From Wuchereria bancrofti (taxonomy: Eukaryota; Nematoda; Chromadorea; Rhabditida; Onchocercidae), in NCBI GenBank assembly GCA_005281725.1, contig SSBO01000012.1:16804084-16868083 (forward strand): a DNA stretch of 64,000 nt. Direction: 5' to 3'. The notes beneath the pieces are model-generated. The model ran no database searches, was not told where the DNA came from, and saw only the letters and a program-made list of their open reading frames with translations. The number at the start of each line of letters is the position of its first letter. Within the stretch, counting starts at the first letter, position 1. The translations under genes were made by a program, and so were the position numbers. Below are positions 37,601-56,828 of the stretch, one piece after another.

Positions 37601-40600
37601 TGCAGTTGAAAAGCCCTCCGCAAAGGTTAGTTTGCGATATCCATTTAATAACAATGTGCAATTGATAACATCAACGCATTTGTGTGTGTCCTGACAAATA
37701 GCATAAAGAATATTTTAGGGGTTCAACAAGAGCCAGCAACTGCTTGTAACTTAAAAACACATTACTTTATTCAGCAAGAACAATCATTCATCATACATAG
37801 ATGGTTCAAAATATGTATGTGAAAGTCGGCGAAATTGAGAGTATTTTGAAGTTTATTGATTCTCTCGGGTAACATCTCAATCTATATTTGTTCCAGGTAA
37901 TAGAGGGGACAATATGTAGCAAAAGCGTTCGCCATGAATCGATGCCAAACGAAATTCGTAATGCATCAGTTTTGACTTTGGAAGGGAGCATCGAGTATGA
38001 ACGAGTTAACGATAAGCTTTCTTCAATTGAACCAATAATTTCACAGGTGAAATTTTGAAAACTCAAGATTTCCGGGAATTTAAACCGTTGTGTACTAACG
38101 TTGTATACTTACAAAAATGCGGTTTGAATTTCACTGCTTCGAAATACATTTGACATCTTCCTTGGATGTTTTTCTTCTAATTGAAGATTTATGAATTAGT
38201 TCAGGAGAGTGAATATTTACGAAATCAGGTGGAGCGAATGCTTTCACATCGACCATCAGTGGTTTTGGTTGAACGTAATGTAGCTGGATTAGCTGTACAG
38301 ATGTTATTACGGGCTGGAGTCACACTTGTTTCTAACATTAAACCACGTGTTCTGCAAAGAATAGCAAGAAGTACCGGAGCCGACGTAATGCCTTCACTTG
38401 ATGCACAAATTTTGAACCAGAAGATTGGGTTTTGTCCATTTTTTCGACAGGAGAAGGTTCGGTTGATGAACGGAAAATACAAATGTTTGTTGGTAAGAAT
38501 CACTTTTAATTAGAATTATTCGTGAAACTTGGAGGAAGGAATTTTATGAATTTTTATCACTTATTTAAAGGTGGAAGAAGGTTGCAGAGATAATGAGCAG
38601 TAAAATTTAAAAATTAGGCTTTCTAAATTTTTGCTGTTCAAGTTTCTATAATACATATAAGTTGAAAATGAATGATGACTTACTTTTCAGGTGTTTGAGG
38701 AATGCCCTCCAGAATTAGGGTGCTCTGTATTATTGCGAAGTAGCTCAAAAAGAGATCTGAGAGCAGCTAAACGGATTTTACATTATGCAATTTTAATGTT
38801 GTATTCCAGTCATCTCGAAGTAAAATTGTTGTCCACCTGTGGCACAACTCTGACAAATCGATCTGCCGATTGTGATATTTGCTCCATTAATGCTGCTGAA
38901 TTAGATACAAACAAAGTTATTTTTCCGACATTTTCCCTTAGTCATATAGTATATACAATTTTAAGTGCTTTCAATTTTCTTTATTCATAGTTTAATCCTG
39001 AAAATTTCAGGGTAACTTTTGTAAGCGTTTAAAGAAGTCCACCCTCTCACCCTCCCCATTGATCGATTTTGGAATTCCTTTTCTAGAAACATCGAAAGGT
39101 CGACGATGCTCTCTAAGAAAGTTTTTTAACCGTTTCATTAGCAGTTTAGCAACTGAAGATAATGGTACCAGGTAAATTTTGTAAATTGGAATAAATCTCT
39201 ACTTCTGTTCCCAAATATGATAAAAAGGAATTTTATTATATCATGTTGATAGAGTTATATATTCTGTATTATATTTTCTCGCTAAATTCCGTTTTTGAGC
39301 GTTTTTGAAGAAACTCTGCTTCTCGCTATGAAATAGTGTTTAGGGACTGCTCAGACTATAAAGCAGAAGAAAATTATTCGTTGAAACGATATGTTCATTC
39401 TTTTGTGAAAAATATCACCCTAACGGAAGTGGATGAAGATGCCATCTCTTCTTTCCGAGCTTTTTCTGGTTGTATGTTTCGATTCAGCGTTCATAAACAG
39501 AATCGGGATCGTTTACGGTTAATTTATATATTATTGAAAATTTTGCTTTTTTTTGTTTGAAAGTTTCTTTTTTGATGAGACGAAACTGCTGGTGATAGGT
39601 TTACTTATTTGAAATTATATTAATTCTTTGGGTAACAATGCATTTATGTGTCATCAGCAATTTAATTCCAGAAAATGCTGAAGTCATATATCAACTTTAC
39701 TTAGATTTCGATATTTAAATTATTAATAGCATGGCGTGGCCACTGGTTACAGAGAAGATAATCTCATTAAAAGAGGAATCAGTGCAAGAAATCAGCAAAT
39801 TAATGTGTTGGTTATTGCAGGAAAGAAACAGTTTCTAATAGAGAAATTGAAGATGTGTTGGATCCATTTGCTCATCAGCACATATCAGTTCTTTTTGGAT
39901 CATTTTGTCCAAAATCGCCAAATGCACCTCTATTTTGCATTCGACCTTGGGTTGTGAATATGGATTATTATGGTGTTAATGACATGTCTTTGGGTGACTT
40001 CTTGAGAAAGTTTGTCATGCTTCCCGTTTAAATTTCATATTATTAATGGTAAGAAATAACTTCCAGAAATACGGAGTAAATACTTCATTTTGTTATGTAT
40101 TGCTGTCAGATTTACGGTCATTTTAGGTATTGCTTTAACCGAGCTTATCAATGTCCCTCTACAAACTGTGATTTACCAATGATGGAACATTCCCGAAGAC
40201 TGGTCCATAGGAATGTTTGCGTGGAAATAACAACTCAGAATTATGTACACTTAAGTGGTGACTTCAGCAGCGCAGTGGCTGAACAAAATGACATCTTGCT
40301 TACCTGGCATTATTGTCCAAAGTATACAACATTTCATTTTACAATTCGAAAGAAAAAATTGGATAAATTTTATAATGACAGGTTTTTTAAGCCATCTAAT
40401 TTTTAAATCCCAACTTTATTTACATTCTAAGATTTACTTTTTCCTTATATTATGTTAGTTGAAATTTCGAAGCTTACTTTTATAGAATTATGGTACATTG
40501 GCTAATATGTTTATCAATATTTTAAATACTGCTTTACTCAGGTGCAAATCATCGTCCGCAGTAGTCCCACTGCCAGAAAGTGTATGTCGGTTGAGTTTTG

Positions 40601-43600
40601 CTCGTTATTTGAATTATTTAGCAAATGGTGCTTATGCAACATGTAAAATTAATTCATTTTTACAGGTAAGTGAGATATTTTTATCATTCATAATGTTGTT
40701 TGTGATAGGGAAATTGAGCCACCAGAAAGGGATTAGACGAAATGTCTATCTGTAAGCATCTTAGTTGCTTTTACAATTTCACTTGTACTTTTTGTTGGTA
40801 TTATGCAGTTGTCCTCCCTACAGGTTCTTTATTTATGCGACATGCAAAATCAAGCCATTTGTACATTTGTCCTTTTAAACAGCAGTAACGAGTAAAGCAA
40901 TGATTTAGGAAATTAGATTTACTGAAATTAGTTACAATGAAAATATAAGGAAAACAATGTCAGTAAAGATTTTAGAGATTCATAACTGCTTTTTTCTGAA
41001 AATAATTTTTGTTTAGAAATGTGATCATTGTTGTTTTCATCAACATGAACGCAACGTCGCTCTCAACAATTTGGTGACGACTTTCAAAGTCTTACTGGTT
41101 CCATTTATTTTGTCTTTTAAACCGTGTATAAGAAGAAATGTATTTAAAGTAAACAGTGAATTTGTTGTTTGACATTATGATAATTCAGGAACAATCAGAG
41201 ACGGAAAATTGACGCATCTAAAATTTCAAACTTCCATTAGGCAGTAATTATTGATATACCGAATCAATTTCATCTTGTAGGTGCGTCCATTCCATGTGAC
41301 TTTCAGTCCATTGGTTTGTACTGTTGAACCGGTAATGTTTACTCGGAAATTTGTTGCTGAATCGAAAAATGAAATAGAGGAAACAGCAGCAGCCATCTTT
41401 AAAATTATGTCGGAACAGATCGAAAATTTGTTAAAATATAGTGGGAACAGCTTGTATTCGACATGTCATGCACAGGCAACAGAAATTTTAAGAGACGCCC
41501 GCTCTGCCTTCAAGTCAGTCCTTGGTGAAATTATTTGAAAGTATCCAATGCTTTTCGTTATCATTTTTTGCAAATTTTAATGCTTCCATATATTTGTAAT
41601 TTTTTAGCTCTGCAGTGAAATGTTTTGATCCAAGTGGTGCGCTTACTGGTGAACCAATAGCAATTCGGTCAAATGATGCTGTTTATACTCAGGTCTTCCA
41701 TGAAAATTATTTACATCTATTGATGGAGTTGTAGAAATTTACGAATTTTCTGTAATAGGTCACGGTAATGAAATATAAACTTTATATATTGTTTTTATAT
41801 ATTCTAGGCCACTGATACAATCTGTCGTTGCCGGTATATTATACAGCATGCAATAAATTTATGGAATGAACAGTGTCAGTATTTTTGTCAACAGATTCGT
41901 GCTATTAAAAAATGTAATGGCAGTGGTATTCTACCAGTAAATTTTGGATTTACATCAATTGTAGAGGACAATATGGTTAGATATTGCATCTTTTGGATTA
42001 TCAGTTGGATTGAATGAAATTAATTATTCTTCTTTCTGTTACAAATGGAATAAATAAATCGTTGAAATAAATAAAATCCCAGCTCATTTAATTTACATTA
42101 TAAAAGTTGGAACTGATCGCTCTTAATTATTCTTAATATGTTGATCTGCGGTATTATTCTCTTTAATTATTCAGGAAGGAAACAAAATAAATAACGAACA
42201 AACTCTCTTGGCGAATCATATGCAGATTAATACTTTAGATTTTGAACTCATCCCATTGGAGAGTCCATTCCTCGCCGAGTGTCATTTCGGTTTGCCTCTC
42301 CCATCAGGTTTGTTTATGCTTATAGAAATTGATTGCATGATTGCATATTTTATATTTCTATAACTTTGCATAGTTTTTATGGCTTTTAAAAGAATACTGT
42401 TCAATATTTAGAGGTTTTAATACACAGTAAGAAGTTAAGTGCAGCTTAGTAATGCTTTCTTTATGACGTGTAATTCTCATGTATTGTTTTTTTTAGTTGG
42501 TTTAGCAGCAGTCGTAGTGCGCGATATGATCGATCGTAAGGGTGCTGCACATCCGGATATTGGTTCCATCATAGCTTATGCTTTATCTTCGGTTGAATAT
42601 AATACAAAACGAAGAAAACAACGTGATTCTGCTTATAATGTCTTTGTTGAGTGAGTTGTTTTAAATTTTTTAAATGTTTTTAACATTTCCAAGCACTGCT
42701 TTTTTCAAGAAGAGTTCGGTGTTTACAACTTAATTTTGAAAAGTTTTACGACAGTTGAATAAGGAGTAAATTGGTGTTGCCAGAACGGTTTCATTATTTT
42801 CAACGAATTTTTATTTTTCATCATGAAAAAAGAATTTTGTTTAACAGATCAGTTTTAGAGTGGAATCAGTTACAGTAGCAAATTATGAACATATTGAAGT
42901 TGATTTTGCTGATGATAAGGCGCAATATTACGTAAAGGTAAAATTGTGTTTGACTTGCATATTGAAATCTTTGAGTTACTGTTTTAAGCTTATACTTTTG
43001 ACCTTAAGCTTATATTCTTGTTGAGATTTTTGCCATTACCCAATGTCGAGTGCATTATAGTGCAAATGATGGCTCCATATTCATCTTTCAGATTTATTAC
43101 GCTGAAAGATTCCATATGTTACGGAAGTTGTTGTTCGTTGAAGGTGAAGACTGCTTTATTAGGTCGTTAAGCTCATCTCGTAGTTGGAGCCCTCAGGGTG
43201 GCAAATCTGGAGCTTCATTTTATCGCACACAGGCGAGTTTCAGCATCATTTGGACAATTTTTATGCTGAAAAAATTAGAATTGTATAAAGAATTACGAGA
43301 ATGTTTGAAAAAAAAAATAGATTACTGCATTCAACGAATAGTTTATGCTGTAAAAGAATTTAGAGTAAACGAATCTCATAATCTCAGTATTGCTTATAGG
43401 ATGACCGATTTGTCTTCAAGCAAATGTCTCGGTTTGAAATCCAGTCATTTGTGAAATTTGGTCCTAATTACTTTAGCTATGTTTCTACTGCCATGACGGA
43501 TAATAAATTGACGACACTTTGCAAGGTACTTGTTTGTTCATGTAGCTAATAAAAATGATAAAATTGAAACACTTCATGCAGAATTAAACTGCCGATAAAG

Positions 43601-44751
43601 TAGTCGAAATAAAAAACTAATTTCAAACTAAAAACATAGTTTCGGTTTTAATGAAATGCGATAAAACAGGGCTGCTTCAACCGCACAGAGTTTGTGGGAA
43701 ATTGTGTGACTGCCAGCGGTAATCAGTCGAAGGTTATGTTTATATTTGCATATTAATCAAGAAATTGCGAGTAGATTCTCTATTTCCTGCTAACATTTGA
43801 AAATAATTTTAGGTTTATGGTGTATACAGAATTTGTTACAAGAACAAAAGTAGTGGTCAACAGTTGAAAGTTGATGTTTTGGTTATGGAATATCTCTTTT
43901 ACCGCCGAAATGTGAAACAAGTATGGGATCTGAAAGGCTCGCAAAGAAATAGGTCTGCATATCTTGAAAATATTATTTGCAGAAATCCGGTGTTTCATTT
44001 CATTAATTCATTTATTAAAAACGACTTTTATAGGATGGCGTCGGAAGGAAAAAGGACGGCAGATCTGGTTTTATTAGATGAAAATTTAGTAAAAGATCTT
44101 TGGAATAATCAACTTTATGTGCATCCTCATTCGAAGGCAGCGTTAAGTATGGCTATAAGTAATGATAGCCATTTTCTTTCTGCTCAGGTTTTTTTCTGTT
44201 ATATTTCAAAGGTGATTAATTAATGACTGCTGACTAACAAGTGTACTATAATTTAGAATGCCATGTAGAATGATCATATGATTATCGTCGCCACCAAAAC
44301 ACGTATCCAAAATTGCAGTGTTTCATATGTGAAAACGTATTTACTTTTCTGTGTAGTTGATGAAATATTTAATGCTAACAGTGGAGGAGGGAAAGAACCT
44401 ACCACCAATAATTTCATCGCATTCCATTCTGTTTCAAAGTTCCATTATAAGTAGCTTAAATCGCTAAAGGTATTGTTTCAGCATGTAATGGATTACAGTT
44501 TGCTTGTTGGAGTAGACGAAACGAATAGTGAATTAATTCTTGGTATTGTGGATTATATGCGCACCTATACGCTTGATAAGAAATTGGAAAGTTGGGTGAA
44601 AATTGTAGCTATACCTGGTGCACACTTACCTACCGTCATTTCTCCAGAAATGTACTGCACACGATTTTTTGATGCCATTGACACATATTTCCCGATAGCA
44701 CCAGATCAGTGGACTGGACTTGGTTCAGCCTTGTCCTCTTCTGATTATTAA
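34617..44751 (+). CDS. ppk-3: PIKfyve: FYVE-type phosphatidylinositol 3-phosphate 5-kinase
   Basis: Makes PI(3,5)P2 from PI3P on endosomes and lysosomes (family knowledge). Exons: 34617-35019, 35344-35479, 35600-35760, 36151-36309, 36521-36780, 37072-37310, 37484-37625, 37897-38046, 38187-38492, 38691-38948 (or -38915), 39011-39171, 39344-39517, 39821-40009, 40127-40321, 40542-40665, 41017-41088, 41281-41513, 41608-41692, 41808-41975, 42175-42307, 42497-42650, 42859-42937, 43092-43232, 43400-43525, 43813-43952, 44034-44187, 44482-44751; about 1603 residues (human about 2098). FYVE domain at about residues 180-260 with RRHHCR and four CxxC pairs, split by an intron. A CCT/GroEL-like region lies at about 480-790 (VLVERNVAGLAVQMLL). 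The PIPK-conserved cysteine-rich region includes RAYQCPSTNC. The kinase at about 1300-1600 has GGKSGASFY, FVFKQM, WDLKGSQRNR, LVLLDENL, MDYSLLVG and WTGLG. I do not see a DEP domain. Start may instead be the ATG at 34758. One intron is GC-AG (43233-43399). Confidence 0.95.
43233..43399 (+). other. GC-AG intron in the PIKfyve kinase domain
   Basis: The exon ends TATCGCACACAG and is followed by GCGAGT; the next exon starts after TTATAG with GATGACCGATTT. Joining these gives FYRTQDDRFVFKQM, matching the conserved kinase-core sequence (FYATEDDRFILKQM in human). No GT donor in phase gives this join. Confidence 0.85.
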
Positions 44752-45835
44752 AAAAAGCCAAATTTAATTCAGGAAGGGAGAAAGGAAAAGAAAAAATAGT
44801 GTTAGCTGGAGAAAGAGAGGGAATTCCATGACGATAGACAAAGTCTACAGGAATGAATCCAACTCATTTTTCCATACTATAGAGAAGGATCAACATTCAT
44901 CCGTGGCAGATATATGGCTTCCTGTTCAGTTCCGAGGATTTTTTAACCTTGTTTGTGAACATTTCACAGGTCACTGTTGTGCATGGGGAACAATGAATGA
45001 TGTAACTTGCGCAAGCCGCTTATTCTTGTATGCTGCTAAACAATGTATTTCAGTACTTCATTTGTTCTATGAATCTCGTTTTGATCTATTTCTTTGCAAA
45101 TATGTACCAGCTCGAAATCCAAAATTATTCTTGAGGTGTTCTTTTTGGATGCCACACAGCAGAAATAATCATTTTGAAGTAAACGTTATTCCACTGCCAA
45201 ATGAAAAGTTATTTTTGTTCAGATAAAATATTGAAATGGAAATTCCTAAGTTGTAATTATTCTAACAAATACTCATGTTTGTCCAGAGTTTTTCGAAATT
45301 TTTCATATATTCAGTGGTTTGATTTTTGATTTTTTGAAGTTAGAAGTGTTTATACATCGCTTCGTAACTGACAGACAGGTAAAATTTTTCAAATGCAGAT
45401 AAATGCGAAGCTGCATTATTTTACATTGTTTGATGCAAGCAAAGAAGGGAGCGCCCTGTTCATAAGCATTCATTATACTGTAAATGTTCCACTGAAGTTC
45501 TGTTTCGCATTCAATACATAAAACAGTTTATAAAGCGATGGATGATGTGACTTATCGCCAAATTCCTGACTTTTGTTGTAGATAATCCCATAAATGAGTG
45601 CATAAATCGTGGTGCAATAATTCACTCACTGTTTCTACCTGCTCATCTTTATTACGTCGTCCACGAAGCATAGGATGCATAATTTGCATGTCTATATTTT
45701 ACGATGCTTTGCGATAAAGCGTGAAAACTAGTCCTGTAGGCCGTCATTTACTTTGTGGGAGTTTTTATTTGGTGGTAGTATATATTAAAGGACGGTTGGC
45801 GGTCATACTGTTCTATTTATCGGAGAATCGAAGGA
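44752..45835. other. Intergenic / PIKfyve 3' UTR with one ORF
   Basis: Contains the PIKfyve 3' UTR and U2SURP promoter. An ATG-initiated frame of 132 codons at 44828-45226 (plus) begins 77 bp after the kinase stop. It has many Cys and aromatic residues, no signal peptide and no domain I recognise. It may be chance, as local GC is higher than average. No clear AATAAA follows the kinase stop closely. Confidence 0.45.
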
Positions 45836-52553
<6,718 letters not shown>

Positions 52554-55500
52554 TTGTTCGTATTTTATATTTGTGTATTTGTCCCTGATTTCTTTGGATT
52601 TTAACTAAGTTCTTTTGATTTTTTTCATCAGCAGTACTTATAAAAATCAAGTTCATGCAGAAGAAAATCATAATTATTTCACTAGTTTTCTTTTTCTCCT
52701 TCTGGATAAGTTAAGAATGATCTTGATCTATATCTATCGTCAAAGATGTAGAGAAGAGGCTGGTGTCATTCCTTTCAAAGGAGACATAAAATGTTTCAAT
52801 TCGTATGCTCCTAACAAGTCTTATTTCCGTAATAACCTCAAGGAAAATTATTTCATTCTTAAAAACTGTATTTTTACTCTCCTGTGATTATTTGCATCTC
52901 TCATACTCGCTACTTCTGTTACTGTTGTTAGTAGCCTAAATGCAGTTTTTTTTTGCTTATATATTTGCAGTGGTGCAGTTTTATTTTCCAAATATATTGT
53001 TACAACGTTAATTTCCGGTTCGAACTGCTGTGTTCTTTAAATGATCACTTCTGTGAAGAAAAATTAAAATGACTTAGTAAATTGAAGGTCGAATATTGAA
53101 TTAGACATTCCTCACATTTGTAGTACAAATTTTGAAATAAATCTCGCAAATAATTACTTAGACAGTGATATAAGGATATCCCTATGGTTATCGAAAATAT
53201 TCTCCTTGGTGCTTAGGCAAGAAGCAGCAAAGATAAAGTGTTGACGGGGCATGTATTCTGATAGCCTAGCTTCTGTGGTAAAGTGATTATTTTTCTTGAA
53301 GTTTGAATGTCGAAATATATATATTTAAGAGACTGTTGTTAGGATTCGGAGGTATGTTGTTTTGTCATTAAAACAAGAGGTAATTTTTGGGACTGCTTAG
53401 CTGGTAAGGTTATCGGTATTTTTCTTACAAATTGTTATCATACTGGAAAGATTTCGAGGAAGAAGTAATTGCTGGTCACTTTTTAAGACTAACATCAAAT
53501 GGGTCCGGTTTACTACATCGCTAGTGAGGAAAAGTTCTTGTAAGCCACTGACTGAGAAAGAGAAGGAGACTAGGGTATTTATGAGCTAGATTGGATGTTC
53601 CGAATTTCACTTCATCTCAGTACTGAAGCACTGTGAATTGTTTGAGAAAAATAAAGGTAAGTGGCTCTTGTAACAAATTCGTTTAGTAGACGGACTATCA
53701 TCTTGGTCAGGTGGATGACAGGAAATGAAAATTGCTCGTAAACGATTGAATTTTAGGAGGGAAAACGATGTTCGGATCATTTTCGCATAAATGGAGAATT
53801 TAAAACTTAACGGATGAACGATGATTGGAGAATGATGCAAGAAGGACAATGAAATATAGCTTCGATTGTACTGAATGACAAGCATTCCTGCGTATTATGC
53901 ATGTACATGCTAGAGGTGTCACTTAGTTCGTTTCATTTATGCTCAGTGATGTCATGGGAAGATTTAGAGGATTGAAACTAGTTCATTTCTAAAAATACCT
54001 CTACACAATTTGTATCTTTTATCATAAAGCGCAGAATGAAATTTTAGCGAATTCATTGTTTATACATCATACTGAGCAATGTCCTCGAACACCACATCGA
54101 TATCAGTATTGACAAATATATAGGTCGTATCTTTATAGGCCATATGGATGAAATCATCCAACCCCATTTTGCCTCTTTTACTCTTCATACAAAAATAGAG
54201 TTTTTCTATCACTTTACCATTATTTTTATTCACTTAAGAGCAGAGCTGTTGAAATTCAGAGAATGACTTTATCACTTCTCAATTTTTTTCATTACTGTTC
54301 AGGTGATTAGCTGTTGCACTATCTTCTTTTATCTACAATTCTAACTAAACAGTGGCAGTTCATCAAGTTATTCTGTTCGTTCTGCATGTCACTATATTTC
54401 AATATGAAGAATCAGTTTTGTTGTTCTGTTGATCGTATTGCTAAGTGGTAACTACGTACTAAGCATGCTTATGGCTTATGAGATTCAACTGATATATTAT
54501 CCTGAAGTATGGCATACTACTACAAATGATATTGCTGTACCATTTGTATTAGTATGTTGCATTTTGCTTCATTCCATTTGTCCAGTGGATGTAAAAAATA
54601 TAAAATATAAAAGATATTTTTGAAAGGTACTGCTAACAAATTCATTCACAGTGGTAGCAGTCATTTCTAATACAAACTCTGAAAAAGCCAGACTAATAAA
54701 AATTGAAATAAAACGGTTTGTACTTTAAATTAGGAACCAGTTTCAATGTGTCCAGTCTGCGTGTCATAGTTTTCTTCTCATTTCTATGAAAATGAACGAG
54801 TTTTCGACTATCCCTGATCAATTCTTATCTCTCCTCCTATATCCATTTTACTTTTATACCATTTGTTTAACATACAATGGTACTTCTGCTATTTAGTTGT
54901 GTGTTTGTTTATCTTATCAGCATATATTCCAACAAATCAAAAAGTCGAGAATAGTAACACGAATTACGGGCTTCTGGGCCCAAAACGACATTCACAAGTG
55001 TTTCACCACACTTTGCTTCATCTTAGCACTATATCGTTCGCGAAAAAATTCTCGATTTAATTAATCGCTTGCTTAATTTCCTTGTGCTTTATTCATGTAA
55101 TCATTACAGTTGAATTATTTTCTAAGTTTCATGTAACGTTATTCTAAAGAATCGCAATATAAATATATGCAACGAAACAATATAAATGCAATTTTTTTAT
55201 CGGCAGGAATTCATCCACACAATTTGATCCTTGCAAATATGCAGAGAAATTTATTTCTGTAATTTGCTTTTAAATCCGGAAATTTCTGCACTATTTTCTC
55301 ATAAACCGAAGATGTAATAGTTTATTATATGCTACCACAACAAAAAATTGACTTATAAATGACTCAGTCTTGTATACTGTTTTAAAAAGAGGTAAAAGTA
55401 AAGAAATAGGTAAGAATAAAAAAGTAGAAGTTTCATATGGCTCTCGTCTTTCGGTTTTAAATTTTAATATTCACAACTTTTTTTAAAAGTGTTTCAAATT

Positions 55501-55713
55501 ATTCCCCTCTATTGATCTCGGAAATCTCGAAGATGTAAGTGGTCGATTGTCATCTACCAACAACCATAACTATATGAAATAGATGCAACTATCCAGCTGC
55601 AAGAAATTTAGTTTGATCCCATCAAATTTTAGCATTTGCTATCTAAATACTGTATCGTCCATAAATTAATTACTAAAAGAAATTAAGCAACTGAACAGCA
55701 AATTTCTGGAGAA
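52554..55713. other. Intergenic region between U2SURP and the membrane-protein gene
   Basis: AT-rich, no gene supported. AATAAA near 53135-53140 is a candidate distal poly(A) signal for U2SURP. A plus-strand frame ending at 55060 has secretory-peptide-like character but no start codon in its exon (see findings). The frame at 52615-52887 looks like chance. Confidence 0.5.
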
Positions 55714-56440
55714 ATGTCGAGTGGCGCAGGTATACGGAATGAAATCAACGTACCGCAGCTATTTTCGGATGTATCGCGTACCTTAAATGGGTTCAAAAAT
55801 TTGTTCATCCCATCACCAAGGATTTCTGGAGCAGAAATGGCAGCACACTTTGATGGTCCTTCTTTACCCCGTACGGTTACTGATATTTTCTCGGGCAATG
55901 TGTGTTTCAAAGCATGTGGTATGGAAGATATCCAGTTAGCGGCTCAGGTTTGTCCTTATAATTCTTGATTTGATAAGAAGAGGGCTTGAGAAAAAGTGAT
56001 CGAAGATTGTTGAATATAGGGTTTGAAAGATGAAAAATTTTATTCTTTTAAAATATAAGACATTTTGTTCCTCTATTTGAATGCGTTTCAGTTAACTGGA
56101 TTGATTGAAAGTAATTTTGCACGTTTCTGGAAAGTTCCAAATGATTATATTTATTCAATCAGCATAGTATGTCGTAACCTTTTAAGCACTTTTTGAGAGA
56201 GCTGGTGAACTATTCGTAACTGTGCGATACTGTATTATTACATTAACCGTATTCGTTATTATTTGTATGATTTTACTCTCCGTGGCACTCGCTTGGTATC
56301 TATTCAAGACAACGCTAATTTTTGATGGACGTTCTGGACTACCTATCGAATCTACATTCAATGGAATATCCATGTTCAATCATAGTCGTTATCAGAAAAC
56401 TGGACCACCAACTCAAACGAGAGAAAGTCTCAGAAATTGA
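55714..56440 (+). CDS. Small single-pass membrane protein, function unknown
   Basis: Three exons (55714-55947, 56092-56110, 56187-56440) close in phase to a 168-residue protein starting ATGTCGAGTGGC. I do not recognise the family. The first about 80 residues are soluble and contain FNSNV-like acidic/aromatic spacing without known motifs, including LPRTVTDIFSGNVCFKACG. Exon 2 is a 19-bp micro-exon giving LTGLIE. Exon 3 continues LFERAGELFVTVRYC, then one strongly hydrophobic segment of about 24 residues (IITLTVFVIICMILLSVALA) followed by WYLFKTT and a polar tail ending RESLRN. There is no signal peptide, so topology is uncertain. An alternative exon 2 reading to 56166 would need a 31-nt intron and was judged less likely. 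AATAAA follows at 56823. Confidence 0.6.
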
Positions 56441-56455
56441 TTGTCTTCGACTTAT

Positions 56456-56540
56456 ATCAGCAAACTGCGTTGAGAATTTCTTAATCATGAAATTATAGAA
56501 TAATCAGCAAACTGCGTTGAGAATTTCTTAATCATGAAAT
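56456..56540. repeat. 38-bp tandem direct duplication
   Basis: The segment starting ATCAGCAAACTGCG occurs at 56456-56493 and again at 56503-56540, identical over 38 bp with a 9-bp spacer (47-bp period). It lies in the 3' UTR just after the stop of the membrane-protein gene. Identity points to a recent duplication. Confidence 0.95.
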
Positions 56541-56822
56541 CCTTATAAATTGTAACATTTAGTATAGAAAAGTATGAAGTACTAATTTAGAATCGACCAG
56601 CGGATTTACGAATCGGAATGATTTCTGCTGAATTGACTTACTGAATTATACAAGAAACAATTATACAAGAAATATACAAGAAACATGCTACTTATTCTTA
56701 TTAACACTTCAATAACAAACGATTGATAATTGTATATGCTAGTACAAATATATTCGGTATTATATCATTTATTGTTATCTTAAAAATATGCCCAAAACTA
56801 TTTGAATGAAAAGCACCATATC

Positions 56823-56828
56823 AATAAA
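56823..56828 (+). promoter_or_regulatory. Polyadenylation signal of the small membrane-protein gene
   Basis: AATAAA about 385 nt after the stop codon; no closer consensus was seen. Confidence 0.45.

Noticed and set aside
53020..53035. GGTTCGAACTGC resembling a tRNA B-box
   Set aside because: No matching A-box, acceptor stem or cloverleaf could be drawn around it.
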